This document shows positions 7,976 to 16,539 of a DNA stretch of 64,000 nucleotides, piece after piece (positions within the stretch are counted from its first letter, which is position 1; every line of letters begins with the position of its first letter). The stretch lies in assembly GCF_000019725.1 (NCBI RefSeq), contig NC_010505.1, forward strand, positions 2,468,001 to 2,532,000, given 5' to 3'. This stretch comes from Methylobacterium radiotolerans JCM 2831 (GTDB taxonomy: Bacteria > Pseudomonadota > Alphaproteobacteria > Rhizobiales > Beijerinckiaceae). A model generated the notes under the pieces. That model saw only the letters and a program-made list of their open reading frames with translations, was not told the origin of the DNA and did not search any database. Position numbers and translations under genes: made by a program.

Positions 7976-8791
7976 CTAGCCGAAGCGGCCGGTGATGTAG
8001 TCCTGCGTGCGGCGCTCCGTCGGATTCATGAACATCCGGTTGGTCGGACCGAACTCGACGAGCTGCCCCAGATACATGAAGGCGGTGAACTGCGAGATGC
8101 GCGCCGCCTGCTGCATGTTGTGGGTGACGATCACGATGGTGAACTCGTCGCGCAGCTGCTCGATCAGCTCCTCGATGCGGCCGGTGGAGATCGGGTCGAG
8201 GGCCGAGGTCGGCTCGTCGAACAGGATCACCTCCGGACGCTGCGCCACCGTCCGGGCGATGCACAGGCGCTGCTGCTGGCCGCCCGACAGGCCGGTCCCC
8301 GGCTGCCGGAGCTTGTCCTTCACCTCGTCCCAGAGGGCGGCCTTGCGCAGCGATTCCTCGATCCGGCCGTCAAGCTCGGATTTCGGCAGCTTCTCGTAGA
8401 GGCGCAGGCCGAAGGCCACATTGTCGTAGATCGACATCGGGAACGGCGTCGGCTTCTGGAACACCATGCCGATGCGCGAGCGCAGCTCGTTCAGGTCGAC
8501 GGAGGGGCTGAGGATGTTCTCGCCGTCGAGCAGGATCTCGCCCTCCGCGCGCTGCTCCGGGTAGAGGCTGTAGATCCGGTTGAAGCAGCGCAGCAGGGTG
8601 GACTTGCCGCAGCCGGAGGGGCCGATCAGCGCCGTCACCTGCCGGTCGTGGAAGTTGAGGTTGACGTCCTTCAGCCCGTGGAAGCTGCCGTAGTAGAAGT
8701 TCAGGTCCTTGACGGCGATCCGCACGGGGCCGCCCTCTTCGGCGCGGTTGCGGTTCAGCTCGACCGTCGGGATCGCGGAGGCGGCGTTCAT
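7976..8791 (-). CDS. pstB: phosphate ABC transporter ATP-binding protein PstB
   Basis: ATPase that powers high-affinity phosphate uptake by PstSCAB. At 271 residues it has Walker [10 protein letters not shown] (57-65), the Q-loop at Q112, the ABC signature LSGGQ (168-172) and Walker B VILFDEP (188-194), with DPIS after the D-loop as usual for PstB. The first 20 residues are a variable lead-in. The start lies 22 bp after the pstA stop, consistent with a single transcript. Confidence 0.96.
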   Translation of the reverse strand: MNAASAIPTVELNRNRAEEGGPVRIAVKDLNFYYGSFHGLKDVNLNFHDRQVTALIGPSGCGKSTLLRCFNRIYSLYPEQRAEGEILLDGENILSPSVDLNELRSRIGMVFQKPTPFPMSIYDNVAFGLRLYEKLPKSELDGRIEESLRKAALWDEVKDKLRQPGTGLSGGQQQRLCIARTVAQRPEVILFDEPTSALDPISTGRIEELIEQLRDEFTIVIVTHNMQQAARISQFTAFMYLGQLVEFGPTNRMFMNPTERRTQDYITGRFG

Positions 8792-8813
8792 CGTCGTGTC
8801 CTCGAAAGGGGGC

Positions 8814-9704
8814 TCAGCGCGAGGCCTGCGGCTTGATCACGAGGCGCGCGATGATCGACAGCGCCAGGATGGTCGCGGTGATCAGGAGCGCGCCCGCCCA
8901 GGCGAGGCCCTGCCAGTTCGGGTAGGGCGAGAGGGCGAACTGGTAGATCATCACCGGCAGGTTCGCGACGCCGCCCATCAGGTTGGCCGAGAACCAGGAA
9001 TTGTTGTTGAGCGCGGTGAACAGCAGCGGCGCGGTCTCGCCGGCGATGCGGGCGAGCGCCAGGATGATGCCGGTGACGATGCCGGCCGAGGCCGCCCGCC
9101 AGGTCACGCTCATGATCACCGTCGAGGGCGGCGCGCCGAGCGCCGCGCCGGCCTCCCGCAGGGTTCCGGGGACGAGGCGCAGCATGTCCTCGGTGGTGCG
9201 CACGATCACCGGCACGGCGATGATCGCCAGGGCCACGCCGCCGGCCCAGCCCGAGTAGGTGCCCATCGGCCGCACCATCAGCGTGTAGACGAACAGGCCG
9301 ATCAGGATCGACGGCGCCGAGAGCAGGACGTCGTTGAGGAAGCGGATCAGGGCCGCCAGCTTCGAGCCGCGCCCGTACTCGGCGAGGAAGGTCCCGGCCA
9401 TGACGCCGACCGGTGTGGCGATCAGGATGCCGATCCCGGTCAGCACGAGGCTGCCCAGGATCGCGTTGGCGATGCCGCCGCCCTCGGAGCCCGGGCCCGG
9501 GGTCGGGTTGGTGAACAGGGTGGGCGTGAAGCCGCGCACGCCCTGGACGATCAGCATCACCAGGATCGAGCCGAGGACCAGGGCGCCCACCACCGTCGCG
9601 GCGGTGCAGGCGACGCGCAGGGCCCGGTCGGCGACGCGGCGTCCCTGGCGGACGCGGCCGGGGCGGCGCTGGGCGGCCGGGGCGATCGTGCTGGAGGAAA
9701 CCAT
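8814..9704 (-). CDS. pstA: phosphate ABC transporter permease PstA
   Basis: One of the two inner-membrane permease subunits of the PstSCAB importer. The 296-residue protein has a polar N-terminal stretch (about 1-27) and then about six membrane spans. The cytoplasmic EAA loop that docks on PstB is visible as [15 protein letters not shown]. The first span is followed by a periplasmic loop (about 57-75). It starts 12 bp after pstC and is followed by pstB after 22 bp. Confidence 0.94.
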   Translation of the reverse strand: MVSSSTIAPAAQRRPGRVRQGRRVADRALRVACTAATVVGALVLGSILVMLIVQGVRGFTPTLFTNPTPGPGSEGGGIANAILGSLVLTGIGILIATPVGVMAGTFLAEYGRGSKLAALIRFLNDVLLSAPSILIGLFVYTLMVRPMGTYSGWAGGVALAIIAVPVIVRTTEDMLRLVPGTLREAGAALGAPPSTVIMSVTWRAASAGIVTGIILALARIAGETAPLLFTALNNNSWFSANLMGGVANLPVMIYQFALSPYPNWQGLAWAGALLITATILALSIIARLVIKPQASR

Positions 9705-9716
9705 CGCGCGTGCTCC

Positions 9717-10694
9717 TCAGGCGGCCTTGACGCGGCGCGTCAGCAGCCGGGCGATGATGAGCACCACGAAGGTGATCACGAACAGGATGCAGCCCAGGGC
9801 CATCAGCGCGTTCAGCTGGAGGCCGTCCGCCTCGTTGAACTCGTTGGCGATGCGCGACGCGATGGTCGAGCTCGGGTCGAAGATCGAGGCCGAGAGCCGG
9901 TTGGCGTTGCCGACCACGAAGGTCACCGCCATCGTCTCGCCGAGCGCCCGGCCGAGGCCGAGCATGATCGCGCCGATGATCGAGACCGCCGCCTGCGGCA
10001 CCAGCACGTGGCGCACGACCTCCCAGGTGGTGCAGCCGATGCCGTAGGCGCTCTCGCGCAGCACGGTCGGGATCTGGTCGAGCATGTCCCGGGCGATCGA
10101 GGCGATGAACGGCACGATCATGATCGCCAGGATGATCCCGGCGGTGAACACGCCGACGCCCGACGGTACCCGGGCGTAGAACAGCGTGCCGACGATCGGC
10201 ATGCCCTCCACGAGGTTCGAGACCGGGATCTGGACGTAGCGCGCGAAGAGCGGCGCGAACACGAACAGGCCCCACATGCCGTAGATGATGCTCGGCACGG
10301 CGGCGAGCAGCTCGATCGTCATGGCGACCGGCTTGCGGGCCCAGCCCGGGCAGAGCTGGGTGAGGTAGACCGCGATGCCCAGCGAGACCGGCACGCCGAT
10401 CAGCAGGGCCAGGAAGGCGGAGGCGACGGTCCCGATCACCGCGACCAGGGCGCCGTACTGCTCGGTCCCGACGTTCCAGGCGCTGGAGGTCAGGAAGCCG
10501 AAGCCGAACTCGCGGAAGGCGGGCCAGCCGCCGTACAGGATCGAGCCGAGGATGCCGGCGAGCACGAGCAGCACCAGCAGGGCCGCGCCGTACGAGCAGG
10601 TCCGGAACAGCGTGTCGAGGCTCCGGCTCGGCGCCTTCCGCGCGGTCGCGGTACGGGTTCGGCCGAGGGCGATCGATTCGGTCAAAGCGGGCAT
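9717..10694 (-). CDS. pstC: phosphate ABC transporter permease PstC
   Basis: Second inner-membrane permease of the phosphate importer, pairing with PstA. The start at 10694 (MPALTESIAL) gives 325 residues, close to the usual 310-330. The frame extends to 10763, but that would overlap the hairpin at 10748-10771. Six predicted spans begin near residue 35 (YGAALLVLLVLAGILGSILY), and the EAA loop is RESAYGIGCTTWEVV. It follows pstS after 85 bp, a gap that holds a strong hairpin. Confidence 0.93.
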   Translation of the reverse strand: MPALTESIALGRTRTATARKAPSRSLDTLFRTCSYGAALLVLLVLAGILGSILYGGWPAFREFGFGFLTSSAWNVGTEQYGALVAVIGTVASAFLALLIGVPVSLGIAVYLTQLCPGWARKPVAMTIELLAAVPSIIYGMWGLFVFAPLFARYVQIPVSNLVEGMPIVGTLFYARVPSGVGVFTAGIILAIMIVPFIASIARDMLDQIPTVLRESAYGIGCTTWEVVRHVLVPQAAVSIIGAIMLGLGRALGETMAVTFVVGNANRLSASIFDPSSTIASRIANEFNEADGLQLNALMALGCILFVITFVVLIIARLLTRRVKAA

Positions 10695-10747
10695 CCGCGG
10701 TTCTCTGCGAAGGGGGGCGTGGTAGCGCGCTGCGTTCCCGGAAGCGA

Positions 10748-10771
10748 GGGAGGAGGTTCTCACCTCCTCCC
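10748..10771 (-). terminator. intercistronic hairpin between pstS and pstC
   Basis: A perfect 10-bp stem (GGGAGGAGGT and its complement) with a 4-nt loop begins 8 nt after the pstS stop. It has no T-run. In binding-protein-dependent transporters such hairpins often allow partial read-through or protect the upstream message, giving more PstS than permease. That role here is inferred. Confidence 0.55.
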
Positions 10772-10779
10772 GGCCACGC

Positions 10780-11820
10780 TCACATGTTGAGGACAGGCTT
10801 GCCGTCCTTGCCCTTCACGTCCTTCCACTCCTGGTGGATCAGTTCGACGACGTTGTCCGGCAGCGGGACGTAGTCGAGGTCGGTGGCGAGCTTGTCGCCG
10901 TTCTTGTAGGCCCAGTCGAAGAACTTCAGCACGGCGGCGGACTTGGCCGGATCGGCGGCGTCCTTGTGGACCAGGATGAAGGTCGCCGCCGTGATCGGCC
11001 ACGCCTCCTCACCCGGCTGGTTGGTCAGCGAGATGCCGAAGCCCGGGGCGGCCTTCCAGTCGGCGCTGGCGGCCGCGGCCTGGAACGCCTTGTCGTCGGG
11101 CTGCGGGTACTTGCCGGCCTTGTTCTGCAGCAGGGCGTAGGAGAGCTTGTTCTGCTTGGCGTAGGCCGACTCGACGTAGCCGATCGCGTTCGGCACCTGC
11201 TTCACGGTGGCGGTGACGCCCTCGTTGCCCTTGCCGCCCTGACCCACCGGCCAGGAGATCGTCGTGGCCGCGCCGTACTCCTTCTTCCAGGGCTCGGAGA
11301 CCTGGGACAGGTAGGTGGTGAAGATGTTGGTCGTGCCCGACGCGTCGGAGCGGTAGACCGGGGTGATGTTGGCGTCGGGGAGCTTCAGCCCGTCATTGAG
11401 CTTGGCGATCCGCGGATCGCTCCACTTCGCGATCTTGCCGGCGTAGATGTCGGCCAGCACGTCGCCGGTGAGCTTGAGCTTGCCCGGCTCGATCCCCGGG
11501 ATGTTCACGACCGGCACGACGCCGCCCATCACGGTCGGGAACTGGACGAGGCCGTCCTTGGACAGCTGCTCGGCCTTCAGGGGCGCGTCCGTGGCGCCGA
11601 AATCGACCGTCTTGGCCTGGATCTGCTTGATGCCGCCGCCGGAGCCGATCGACTGGTAGTTGAGGCCCGAGCCGGTCTCCTTGCGATAGGCCTCGGCCCA
11701 CTTGGAGTAGACCGGGAAGGGGAACGTGGCGCCGGCGCCGGTGATATCGGCGGCGAGCGCCGCGGACGCCAGCTGAACCGTCGCGAGGCCGACGGCGAGC
11801 GCGTAAGCGAAGGGTCTCAA
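10780..11820 (-). CDS. pstS: periplasmic phosphate-binding protein PstS
   Basis: Captures phosphate in the periplasm and delivers it to PstCA. The 346-residue protein has a signal peptide (about 1-24, cleavage after ALA) and then the typical PstS opening DITGAGATFPFPVYSKWAE. It also has IGSGGGIKQI and DFGATDAPL, which shape the phosphate site. Translation appears to start at a TTG (11820), since no ATG or GTG is better placed and GGAG sits 8 nt upstream. It is the first gene of the operon, about 137 nt downstream of the Pho-box-like array. Confidence 0.95.
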   Translation of the reverse strand: MRPFAYALAVGLATVQLASAALAADITGAGATFPFPVYSKWAEAYRKETGSGLNYQSIGSGGGIKQIQAKTVDFGATDAPLKAEQLSKDGLVQFPTVMGGVVPVVNIPGIEPGKLKLTGDVLADIYAGKIAKWSDPRIAKLNDGLKLPDANITPVYRSDASGTTNIFTTYLSQVSEPWKKEYGAATTISWPVGQGGKGNEGVTATVKQVPNAIGYVESAYAKQNKLSYALLQNKAGKYPQPDDKAFQAAAASADWKAAPGFGISLTNQPGEEAWPITAATFILVHKDAADPAKSAAVLKFFDWAYKNGDKLATDLDYVPLPDNVVELIHQEWKDVKGKDGKPVLNM

Positions 11821-11956
11821 AGGAATCTCCGTTGCCGTCGGGCAAGAGCCTGCGCTGCCCCGCCGGCAAGCCCATGCCCGCGGCAGAGCCCTGCGGCCGA
11901 TCTTCCGAAGAGACCCAGCGCCGGCCGCCCGATGGCCGGGCGGTTACGACAAGTAG

Positions 11957-11998
11957 ATGACACCCGGATGACACGCGGGATGACACGCGGGGTGACAC
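11957..11998 (-). promoter_or_regulatory. Pho-box-like array upstream of pstS
   Basis: Four 7-mers read GTGTCAT or GTGTCAC on the minus strand (forward ATGACAC at 11957, 11968 and 11980; GTGACAC at 11992). They are spaced 11, 12 and 12 bp apart. The PhoB consensus is direct CTGTCAT-like 7-mers at 11-bp spacing, so this looks like a two-box PhoB operator activating pstS. The 12-bp spacings are a slight departure. Confidence 0.75.
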
Positions 11999-12088
11999 GG
12001 CGCTCCGCCCGGGCGCGGCACGGTTCCGGGCTCTCGCGCGTTCCTCTCTGCCAGGAGCGGCAGCCGGCAGCAGAAGGACGCGCGGATC

Positions 12089-12334
12089 GTGGGCGGCGAC
12101 GAGGTGGGTGCACCGACGGAATCCGATCCGGCCTGGCAGGCCCTGCACGCCGAGCGGGAGGCCGTGGAGCGGGCCCTGGCGCTGGCGCAGGCCCGTCAGA
12201 AATTCAGCCGCGATCCGGAGGCGGCCTCGGCGGCGCGCGTCGAGGAGGCGGAACTGCTGGTGAGTCTCGACCGCGTGCTGACGCTGATTCGTGCGGCCGA
12301 GTACCGTCGACGGCCGGGGGCGCGCCGCTGGTGA
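12089..12334 (+). CDS. small hypothetical protein, helical
   Basis: An 81-residue frame starting at a GTG (12089) with AAGGA about 11 nt upstream. Residues 15-70 are Glu/Ala/Leu/Arg-rich and should form one long amphipathic helix or short coiled coil (LHAEREAVERALALAQARQK, then ARVEEAELLVSLDRVLTLIR). No signal, membrane segment or recognised family. The gene faces away from pstS, so the Pho-box-like array at 11957-11998 lies between the two starts and might serve both. The helical composition supports a real protein, but proof is lacking. Confidence 0.45.
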   Translation: MGGDEVGAPTESDPAWQALHAEREAVERALALAQARQKFSRDPEAASAARVEEAELLVSLDRVLTLIRAAEYRRRPGARRW

Positions 12335-12349
12335 CGCCGCCGGCCCGGG

Positions 12350-12550
12350 TCAGCCCGCCCGGCGCAGCTCCCGCTCCTTCTGGCGCAGGCGCAGGAGCAG
12401 CTCGACATGCGTGTCGGTGATCGGCTGCGTGTCGACGCTGCCCTCGTAGACCGTGCGGAGCGTGAGGCCGAGCTGGCGGGTGTCGACCGCCCGTTTCAGG
12501 GGCTGTCCCGCGGGCAGAGACCCATCGGAGTCGACAACTGACGGCTTCAT
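12350..12550 (-). CDS. NepR-like small protein (possible anti-sigma factor)
   Basis: A 66-residue protein from the ATG at 12550. Its core (about 27-60: LGLTLRTVYEGSV, then DTQPITDTHVELLLRL) follows the pattern of the NepR family, a short helix with L-x-x-x-L-R-x-x-Y, then an E/D-x-x-P linker and a second L-rich helix. NepR binds the general-stress sigma factor EcfG and is released by PhyR. The usual neighbours phyR and ecfG are not in this window, so this would be a stand-alone paralogue. Two near-CtrA sites lie just upstream. The assignment is by eye and tentative. Confidence 0.45.
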   Translation of the reverse strand: MKPSVVDSDGSLPAGQPLKRAVDTRQLGLTLRTVYEGSVDTQPITDTHVELLLRLRQKERELRRAG

Positions 12551-12620
12551 GGCTCCTCCCGCCCTTCGACCGCCCAACCCTGCCGCGGTACCGGGATGGC
12601 AGCATTCTCACGATGAATAG

Positions 12621-12652
12621 TTAACGAATTATTACCTTCAACCAACGGTTAA
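12621..12652 (-). promoter_or_regulatory. two near-CtrA sites upstream of the NepR-like gene
   Basis: TTAA-N7-TTAC at 12621-12635 and TCAA-N7-TTAA at 12638-12652 each differ from the CtrA consensus TTAA-N7-TTAA at one position. They sit in an AT-rich island between recN and the NepR-like gene, about 70-100 bp upstream of its start. CtrA control is an inference. Confidence 0.35.
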
Positions 12653-12665
12653 GGTTGACGCCCGT

Positions 12666-14339
12666 TCACGCGTCGGCGCCCTGGAGGAGTCGCGCGGCCG
12701 CCGCCCGGGCCTCGTCGGTGACGGTGGCGCCCGCCAGCATCCGGGCGATCTCCTCGCGGCGCTCGGCGACCGGCAGGCTCGCCACCCGCGTGGCGACGCG
12801 GCCGGCCCCTTTCACGGGGGCCTTGGCGATCAGGAAATGCGTCTCCGCCCGCGCGGCGACCTGGGGGGCGTGGGTGACCGCGACCACCTGCACGGTCGCC
12901 GCCAGCCGGGCGAGCCGCATCCCGATGGCGTCCGCCACCGCGCCGCCCACGCCGGTATCGATCTCGTCGAAGATGAGCGTCGGGGCCGAGCCCTTGTCGG
13001 CCAGCACGACCTTCAGCGCCAGCATGAAGCGCGACAGCTCGCCGCCCGAGGCGACCTTCATCATCGGGCCGGGCTTGGTCCCGGGATTGGTCTGAGCCCA
13101 GAACTCGACCCGGTCGGTTCCCGCCGGATCGCGGGAGTCCGGGTCCGTGGCGATCTCGGTGATGAAGCGGGCCCGTTCCAGCTTGAGCGGCGGCAGCTCG
13201 GCCTTCACGGCCGCGTCGAGCTGCTTGGCCGCCCGGCGCCGCCCGGCGCTGAGCTTCTCGGCCGCCTCGGTATAGGCGGCCTCCGCCGTCGCGAGCGCCT
13301 GCTCCAGTCCGGCCAGCGCCGCCTCGCCGGCATCGATCGCCGCCACGTCGCCGGCGTAGCGCTCCGCCAGGGCCGCGAGGTCGTCGGCCGGGACATCGTA
13401 CTTGCGCGACGCGGCGCGCAGGGCGAAGAGCCGCTCCTCGACGCGCTCCAGGTCGCGGGGGTCGAACTCCGTCTCGGCCACCGCCGCCTCGAGGACCGCG
13501 CGGGCCTCGTCGAGGGCGACCATGGCGGCGTCGAGGGCGTTCACGCACGGGTCAACCAGGGCCGGCAGCTGCGCGGCGCGCCGCTCCAGCTTGCGCAAAG
13601 CGGCCGAGAGGTGCGGCACGCCGGAGTGGGGGCCGCCGACGGCCTCGAGCGCCTCGTTGAGCTCGCGCGCGACCTTCTCGGATTGCTGCATGATCGTGCG
13701 GCGCTCGGCGAGCTGGGCCTCCTCGCCCGCGAGCGGCGCGAGGGCGGCGAGCTCCTCCACGGCGTGGCGCAGGAAGTCGGATTCCTTGCGGGCCGCCTCC
13801 ACGCGGGCGCGGTGCTCGGCGAGCTCGGTGCGGGCCGTCCGCACGGCCCGCGACGCGGCCGCGACCTTGGCGAGCTGGCTCTGAAGCCCGCCGAAGGCAT
13901 CGAGGATCGCCCGGTGCGAGGCGGGGTCGGCCAGCGCCCGGTCGTCGTGCTGCCCGTGGATCTCCACCAGGGCCGCGCCGATCGCCCGCAGGACCTGCAC
14001 GCCCACGGGCTGGTCGTTGACGAAGGCGCGGGTCCGGCCGTCCGCCATCTGGGTCCGGCGCAGGATCAGGTCACCCTCGGTGTCGATCTCGGCCTCGGCC
14101 GCGATCCGGCGCGCCGGATGATCGAGGGGCAGATCGAACACGGCCGTGACCGCGCCCTGCGCCTCGCCGTGGCGGACCAGACGGCCGTCGCCACGGCCGC
14201 CGAGCGCCAGGGCGAAGGCGTCGAGCAGGATCGATTTGCCCGCGCCCGTCTCTCCGGTCAGGACGCTGAGCCCCGATCGGAAATTCAGTTCGAGCCTGTC
14301 GATCAGGACGATGTCGCGGATCGCGAGCTGCGCCAGCAT
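12666..14339 (-). CDS. recN: DNA repair protein RecN
   Basis: SMC-like ATPase acting in double-strand break repair with RecA. The start at 14339 (MLAQLAIRDIVLIDRLEL) gives 557 residues; the longer frame to 14435 has no family resemblance. Walker A GETGAGKS is at 29-36, a long coiled-coil middle runs from about 170 to 380, the ABC signature SGGELSRFMLAL is near 430 and Walker B LIFDEIDTGVGG near 451. It follows bamD after a hairpin terminator, the order seen in many Hyphomicrobiales. Confidence 0.94.
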   Translation of the reverse strand: MLAQLAIRDIVLIDRLELNFRSGLSVLTGETGAGKSILLDAFALALGGRGDGRLVRHGEAQGAVTAVFDLPLDHPARRIAAEAEIDTEGDLILRRTQMADGRTRAFVNDQPVGVQVLRAIGAALVEIHGQHDDRALADPASHRAILDAFGGLQSQLAKVAAASRAVRTARTELAEHRARVEAARKESDFLRHAVEELAALAPLAGEEAQLAERRTIMQQSEKVARELNEALEAVGGPHSGVPHLSAALRKLERRAAQLPALVDPCVNALDAAMVALDEARAVLEAAVAETEFDPRDLERVEERLFALRAASRKYDVPADDLAALAERYAGDVAAIDAGEAALAGLEQALATAEAAYTEAAEKLSAGRRRAAKQLDAAVKAELPPLKLERARFITEIATDPDSRDPAGTDRVEFWAQTNPGTKPGPMMKVASGGELSRFMLALKVVLADKGSAPTLIFDEIDTGVGGAVADAIGMRLARLAATVQVVAVTHAPQVAARAETHFLIAKAPVKGAGRVATRVASLPVAERREEIARMLAGATVTDEARAAAARLLQGADA

Positions 14340-14458
14340 GCGGCGACGGGGATTCCTCAGGATGGGACCGCAGACATAAGGCCGCCGCGGCTCGGATTCA
14401 CCCCAAAAATGCGTCGCACCGCGCGGATGGTGCAACGCGCCGGGGGCCGCAATGGGAA

Positions 14459-14484
14459 AGGCCCGGAGCGGCGGCTCCGGGCCT
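14459..14484 (-). terminator. hairpin terminator after bamD
   Basis: An 11-bp perfect stem (arms 14459-14469 and 14474-14484, 4-nt loop) lies 39 nt downstream of the bamD stop on the minus strand, followed by a weak TTTCCC run. It separates bamD from recN. Confidence 0.65.
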
Positions 14485-14522
14485 CGATCTCTCGCGTCCC
14501 GGCCCCGGGCGGGCCGGGCGGC

Positions 14523-15404
14523 CTACTCGGCCGAGGCGGTCTTGCCGGTGACGGTGCGGAAGATCTTCGAGAGGAACGAGCTCTTCTCCTCGCGGGGCTC
14601 GACCCCGTTCTGGGCCAGGAGCGCGTGCGCGTCCTTGTACCAGGGGCTCTCCGGGAAGTTGTGGCCGAGCACCGCGGCGGCGTTCTGCGCCTCCTGGGTG
14701 ATGCCGAGCGCCCAGTAGGCCTCGGTCAGGCGCTCGAGCGCCTCCTCGGCGTGCCGCGTGGTCTGATACTTGGCGACCACGTCGCGGAAGCGGTTGATCG
14801 CCGCCGGGAAATTGCGCTTCTCGAGGTAGAAGCGGCCGATCTCCATCTCCTTGCCGGCGAGCTGGTCGCGGGTGATCTGGATCTTCGCCTTCGCGTCCGC
14901 GGCGTATTCCGACGTCGGGTACTTCTGGACCAGCTCCTGCAGCGCGACGAGCGCCTTCTCGGAGCGTTCCTGGTCGCGGGTGACGTCCGGGATCTGCTTG
15001 TAGTTCGACATCGCCATCAGATACTGCGCGTAGGCGGCATCTTTGCTGGCCGGGTGGCGCTGCAGGTAGCGCTTCGAGGCGCTGATCGCGTCGTCGTACT
15101 TCTGGCCCTCGTAATTGGCGTAGGCCGTCATCAGCAGCGCCTTCCGGGACCACTCGGAATACTGGTACTGCTTGTCCAGATTGTCGAATTTCTTGACTGC
15201 GCCCTCGTAGTCGCTGTCCTCGAGCTTCGCCAGACCGTCGCTGTACAGCTTGTCGGCCGGGACGTCCGGCACGACCTCGGGCTTGTACTTCTCGGCGAAG
15301 ATGCTGGTCGGGTCGAAGTCGCAGCCGCCGAGGCCCAGGCCGAGGACGGCCACGAAGGGCACCGCGAAGGCCGCTGCCCGGCGATGACGAATGGTGACAG
15401 GCAT
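14523..15404 (-). CDS. bamD: outer membrane assembly lipoprotein BamD
   Basis: Essential lipoprotein of the BAM complex, which inserts beta-barrel proteins into the outer membrane. The start at 15404 gives 293 residues. The signal peptide ends in a lipobox with Cys at 28 (LGLGGC), so the mature protein is lipid-anchored. Behind it are five tetratricopeptide-like repeats (for example YSDGLAKLEDSDYEGAVKKF and AYAQYLMAMSNYKQI, which includes the conserved MA-x-x-Y element). The usual insertion for binding BamA fits the length. It lies between lpxC (187 bp upstream) and recN. Confidence 0.94.
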   Translation of the reverse strand: MPVTIRHRRAAAFAVPFVAVLGLGLGGCDFDPTSIFAEKYKPEVVPDVPADKLYSDGLAKLEDSDYEGAVKKFDNLDKQYQYSEWSRKALLMTAYANYEGQKYDDAISASKRYLQRHPASKDAAYAQYLMAMSNYKQIPDVTRDQERSEKALVALQELVQKYPTSEYAADAKAKIQITRDQLAGKEMEIGRFYLEKRNFPAAINRFRDVVAKYQTTRHAEEALERLTEAYWALGITQEAQNAAAVLGHNFPESPWYKDAHALLAQNGVEPREEKSSFLSKIFRTVTGKTASAE

Positions 15405-15591
15405 CTGGCGCTCTTTCCCGGAACCGGCGCCGTTTCGCGCCGTCATGCCATCGCGTGGGTGGATCCGGCCCGCCCCGGGCCGTGCCCGCCGTTCACGGAC
15501 CGTTAAACCCTGCCGTTCGATTCGGGCACGAAAGCGGCAAGGCTGCGGCGGCCAGGATCGGTCGCGGGCTGTGTCCCGCCGGTCACAGGGG

Positions 15592-16539
15592 CTACAGGTC
15601 GCCCGCGAAGGCGGCGATGCCGAGGCCGACGCCGAGCTCGGACAGCACGGTCTCGCGGCGCGAGCCCTGCGCCTCGACGACGGCGTAGTTCGCCCGGTCG
15701 GCGAAGAGGGCGGACAGCACCCCGACATTCATCCGGTGGCCGCCGCAATAGGAGCGGTAGGCGCCCTGGATCGGCAGGCCGGCCAGGGCGAGGTCGCCGA
15801 TGGCGTCGAGGATCTTGTGGCGGACGAACTCGTCCTGGAAGCGCAGGCCCTCGGGATTGACCACCGCGGTCTCGCCGACCGCCACGGTGTTCTCCAGCGA
15901 GGCGCCGAGGGCGAAGCCGGCCTTCCAGTAGCGCTCCACGTCCCGCATCATCCCGAAGGTGCGGGCGCCGGCGATCTCGCGGCGGTAGGTGGCGGGCGAC
16001 AGGTCCATCGCCTTGCGGGAGCGGCCGATCACCGGGCTCTCGAAATCGATCTCGACGTCGAGGCGGAAACCGCGATCGATCGGGCGCAGCTCCGCGAAGG
16101 ATGTCCCGGCCTCGATGCGGACGTGTCGGAGGATCTTGAGCCAGCGGCGCGGCGTGTCGCAGGTGGCGATCCCGATCTGGTCGATCGCCTGGACGAAGGG
16201 GAGCGCGGATCCGTCGAGGATCGGCATCTCGGGGCCGTCGATCTCGATCAGAGCATTGTCGACGCCCAGGCCGTAGAGGGCGGACATCAGGTGCTCGACG
16301 GTGGCGACGGCGCCGGTCTCGACGTCGCCCAGGACAGTGCAGAGTTCGGTGGCGGAGACGAGGGCGTGATGCGCCTTGATCAGGCGATCGTTGCCGTGGG
16401 TGGTACCGGTGCGGAGGAAGGCGATGCCGTGATTGGCCGGAGCGGGTCGGATGGTGATCTCGGCGGGGTTGCCGGAGTGAACTCCGATCCCCGAGAGAGT
16501 CGCCGGCCCTTTGAGGGTCGTCTGTTTATGCGTTCGCAT
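15592..16539 (-). CDS. lpxC: UDP-3-O-acyl-N-acetylglucosamine deacetylase
   Basis: Zinc enzyme of the first committed step of lipid A synthesis, in the cytoplasm. The 315-residue protein has zinc ligands H83 (VEHLMSAL), H241 and D245 (RHKILDAIGDLAL) and the catalytic His in YCGGHRMNV, aligning closely with E. coli H79, H238, D242 and H265. The substrate loop DGPEMPILDGSA is intact. It starts 437 bp after ftsZ, a long gap that carries a perfect CtrA-type site, so it probably has its own promoter. Confidence 0.97.
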   Translation of the reverse strand: MRTHKQTTLKGPATLSGIGVHSGNPAEITIRPAPANHGIAFLRTGTTHGNDRLIKAHHALVSATELCTVLGDVETGAVATVEHLMSALYGLGVDNALIEIDGPEMPILDGSALPFVQAIDQIGIATCDTPRRWLKILRHVRIEAGTSFAELRPIDRGFRLDVEIDFESPVIGRSRKAMDLSPATYRREIAGARTFGMMRDVERYWKAGFALGASLENTVAVGETAVVNPEGLRFQDEFVRHKILDAIGDLALAGLPIQGAYRSYCGGHRMNVGVLSALFADRANYAVVEAQGSRRETVLSELGVGLGIAAFAGDL

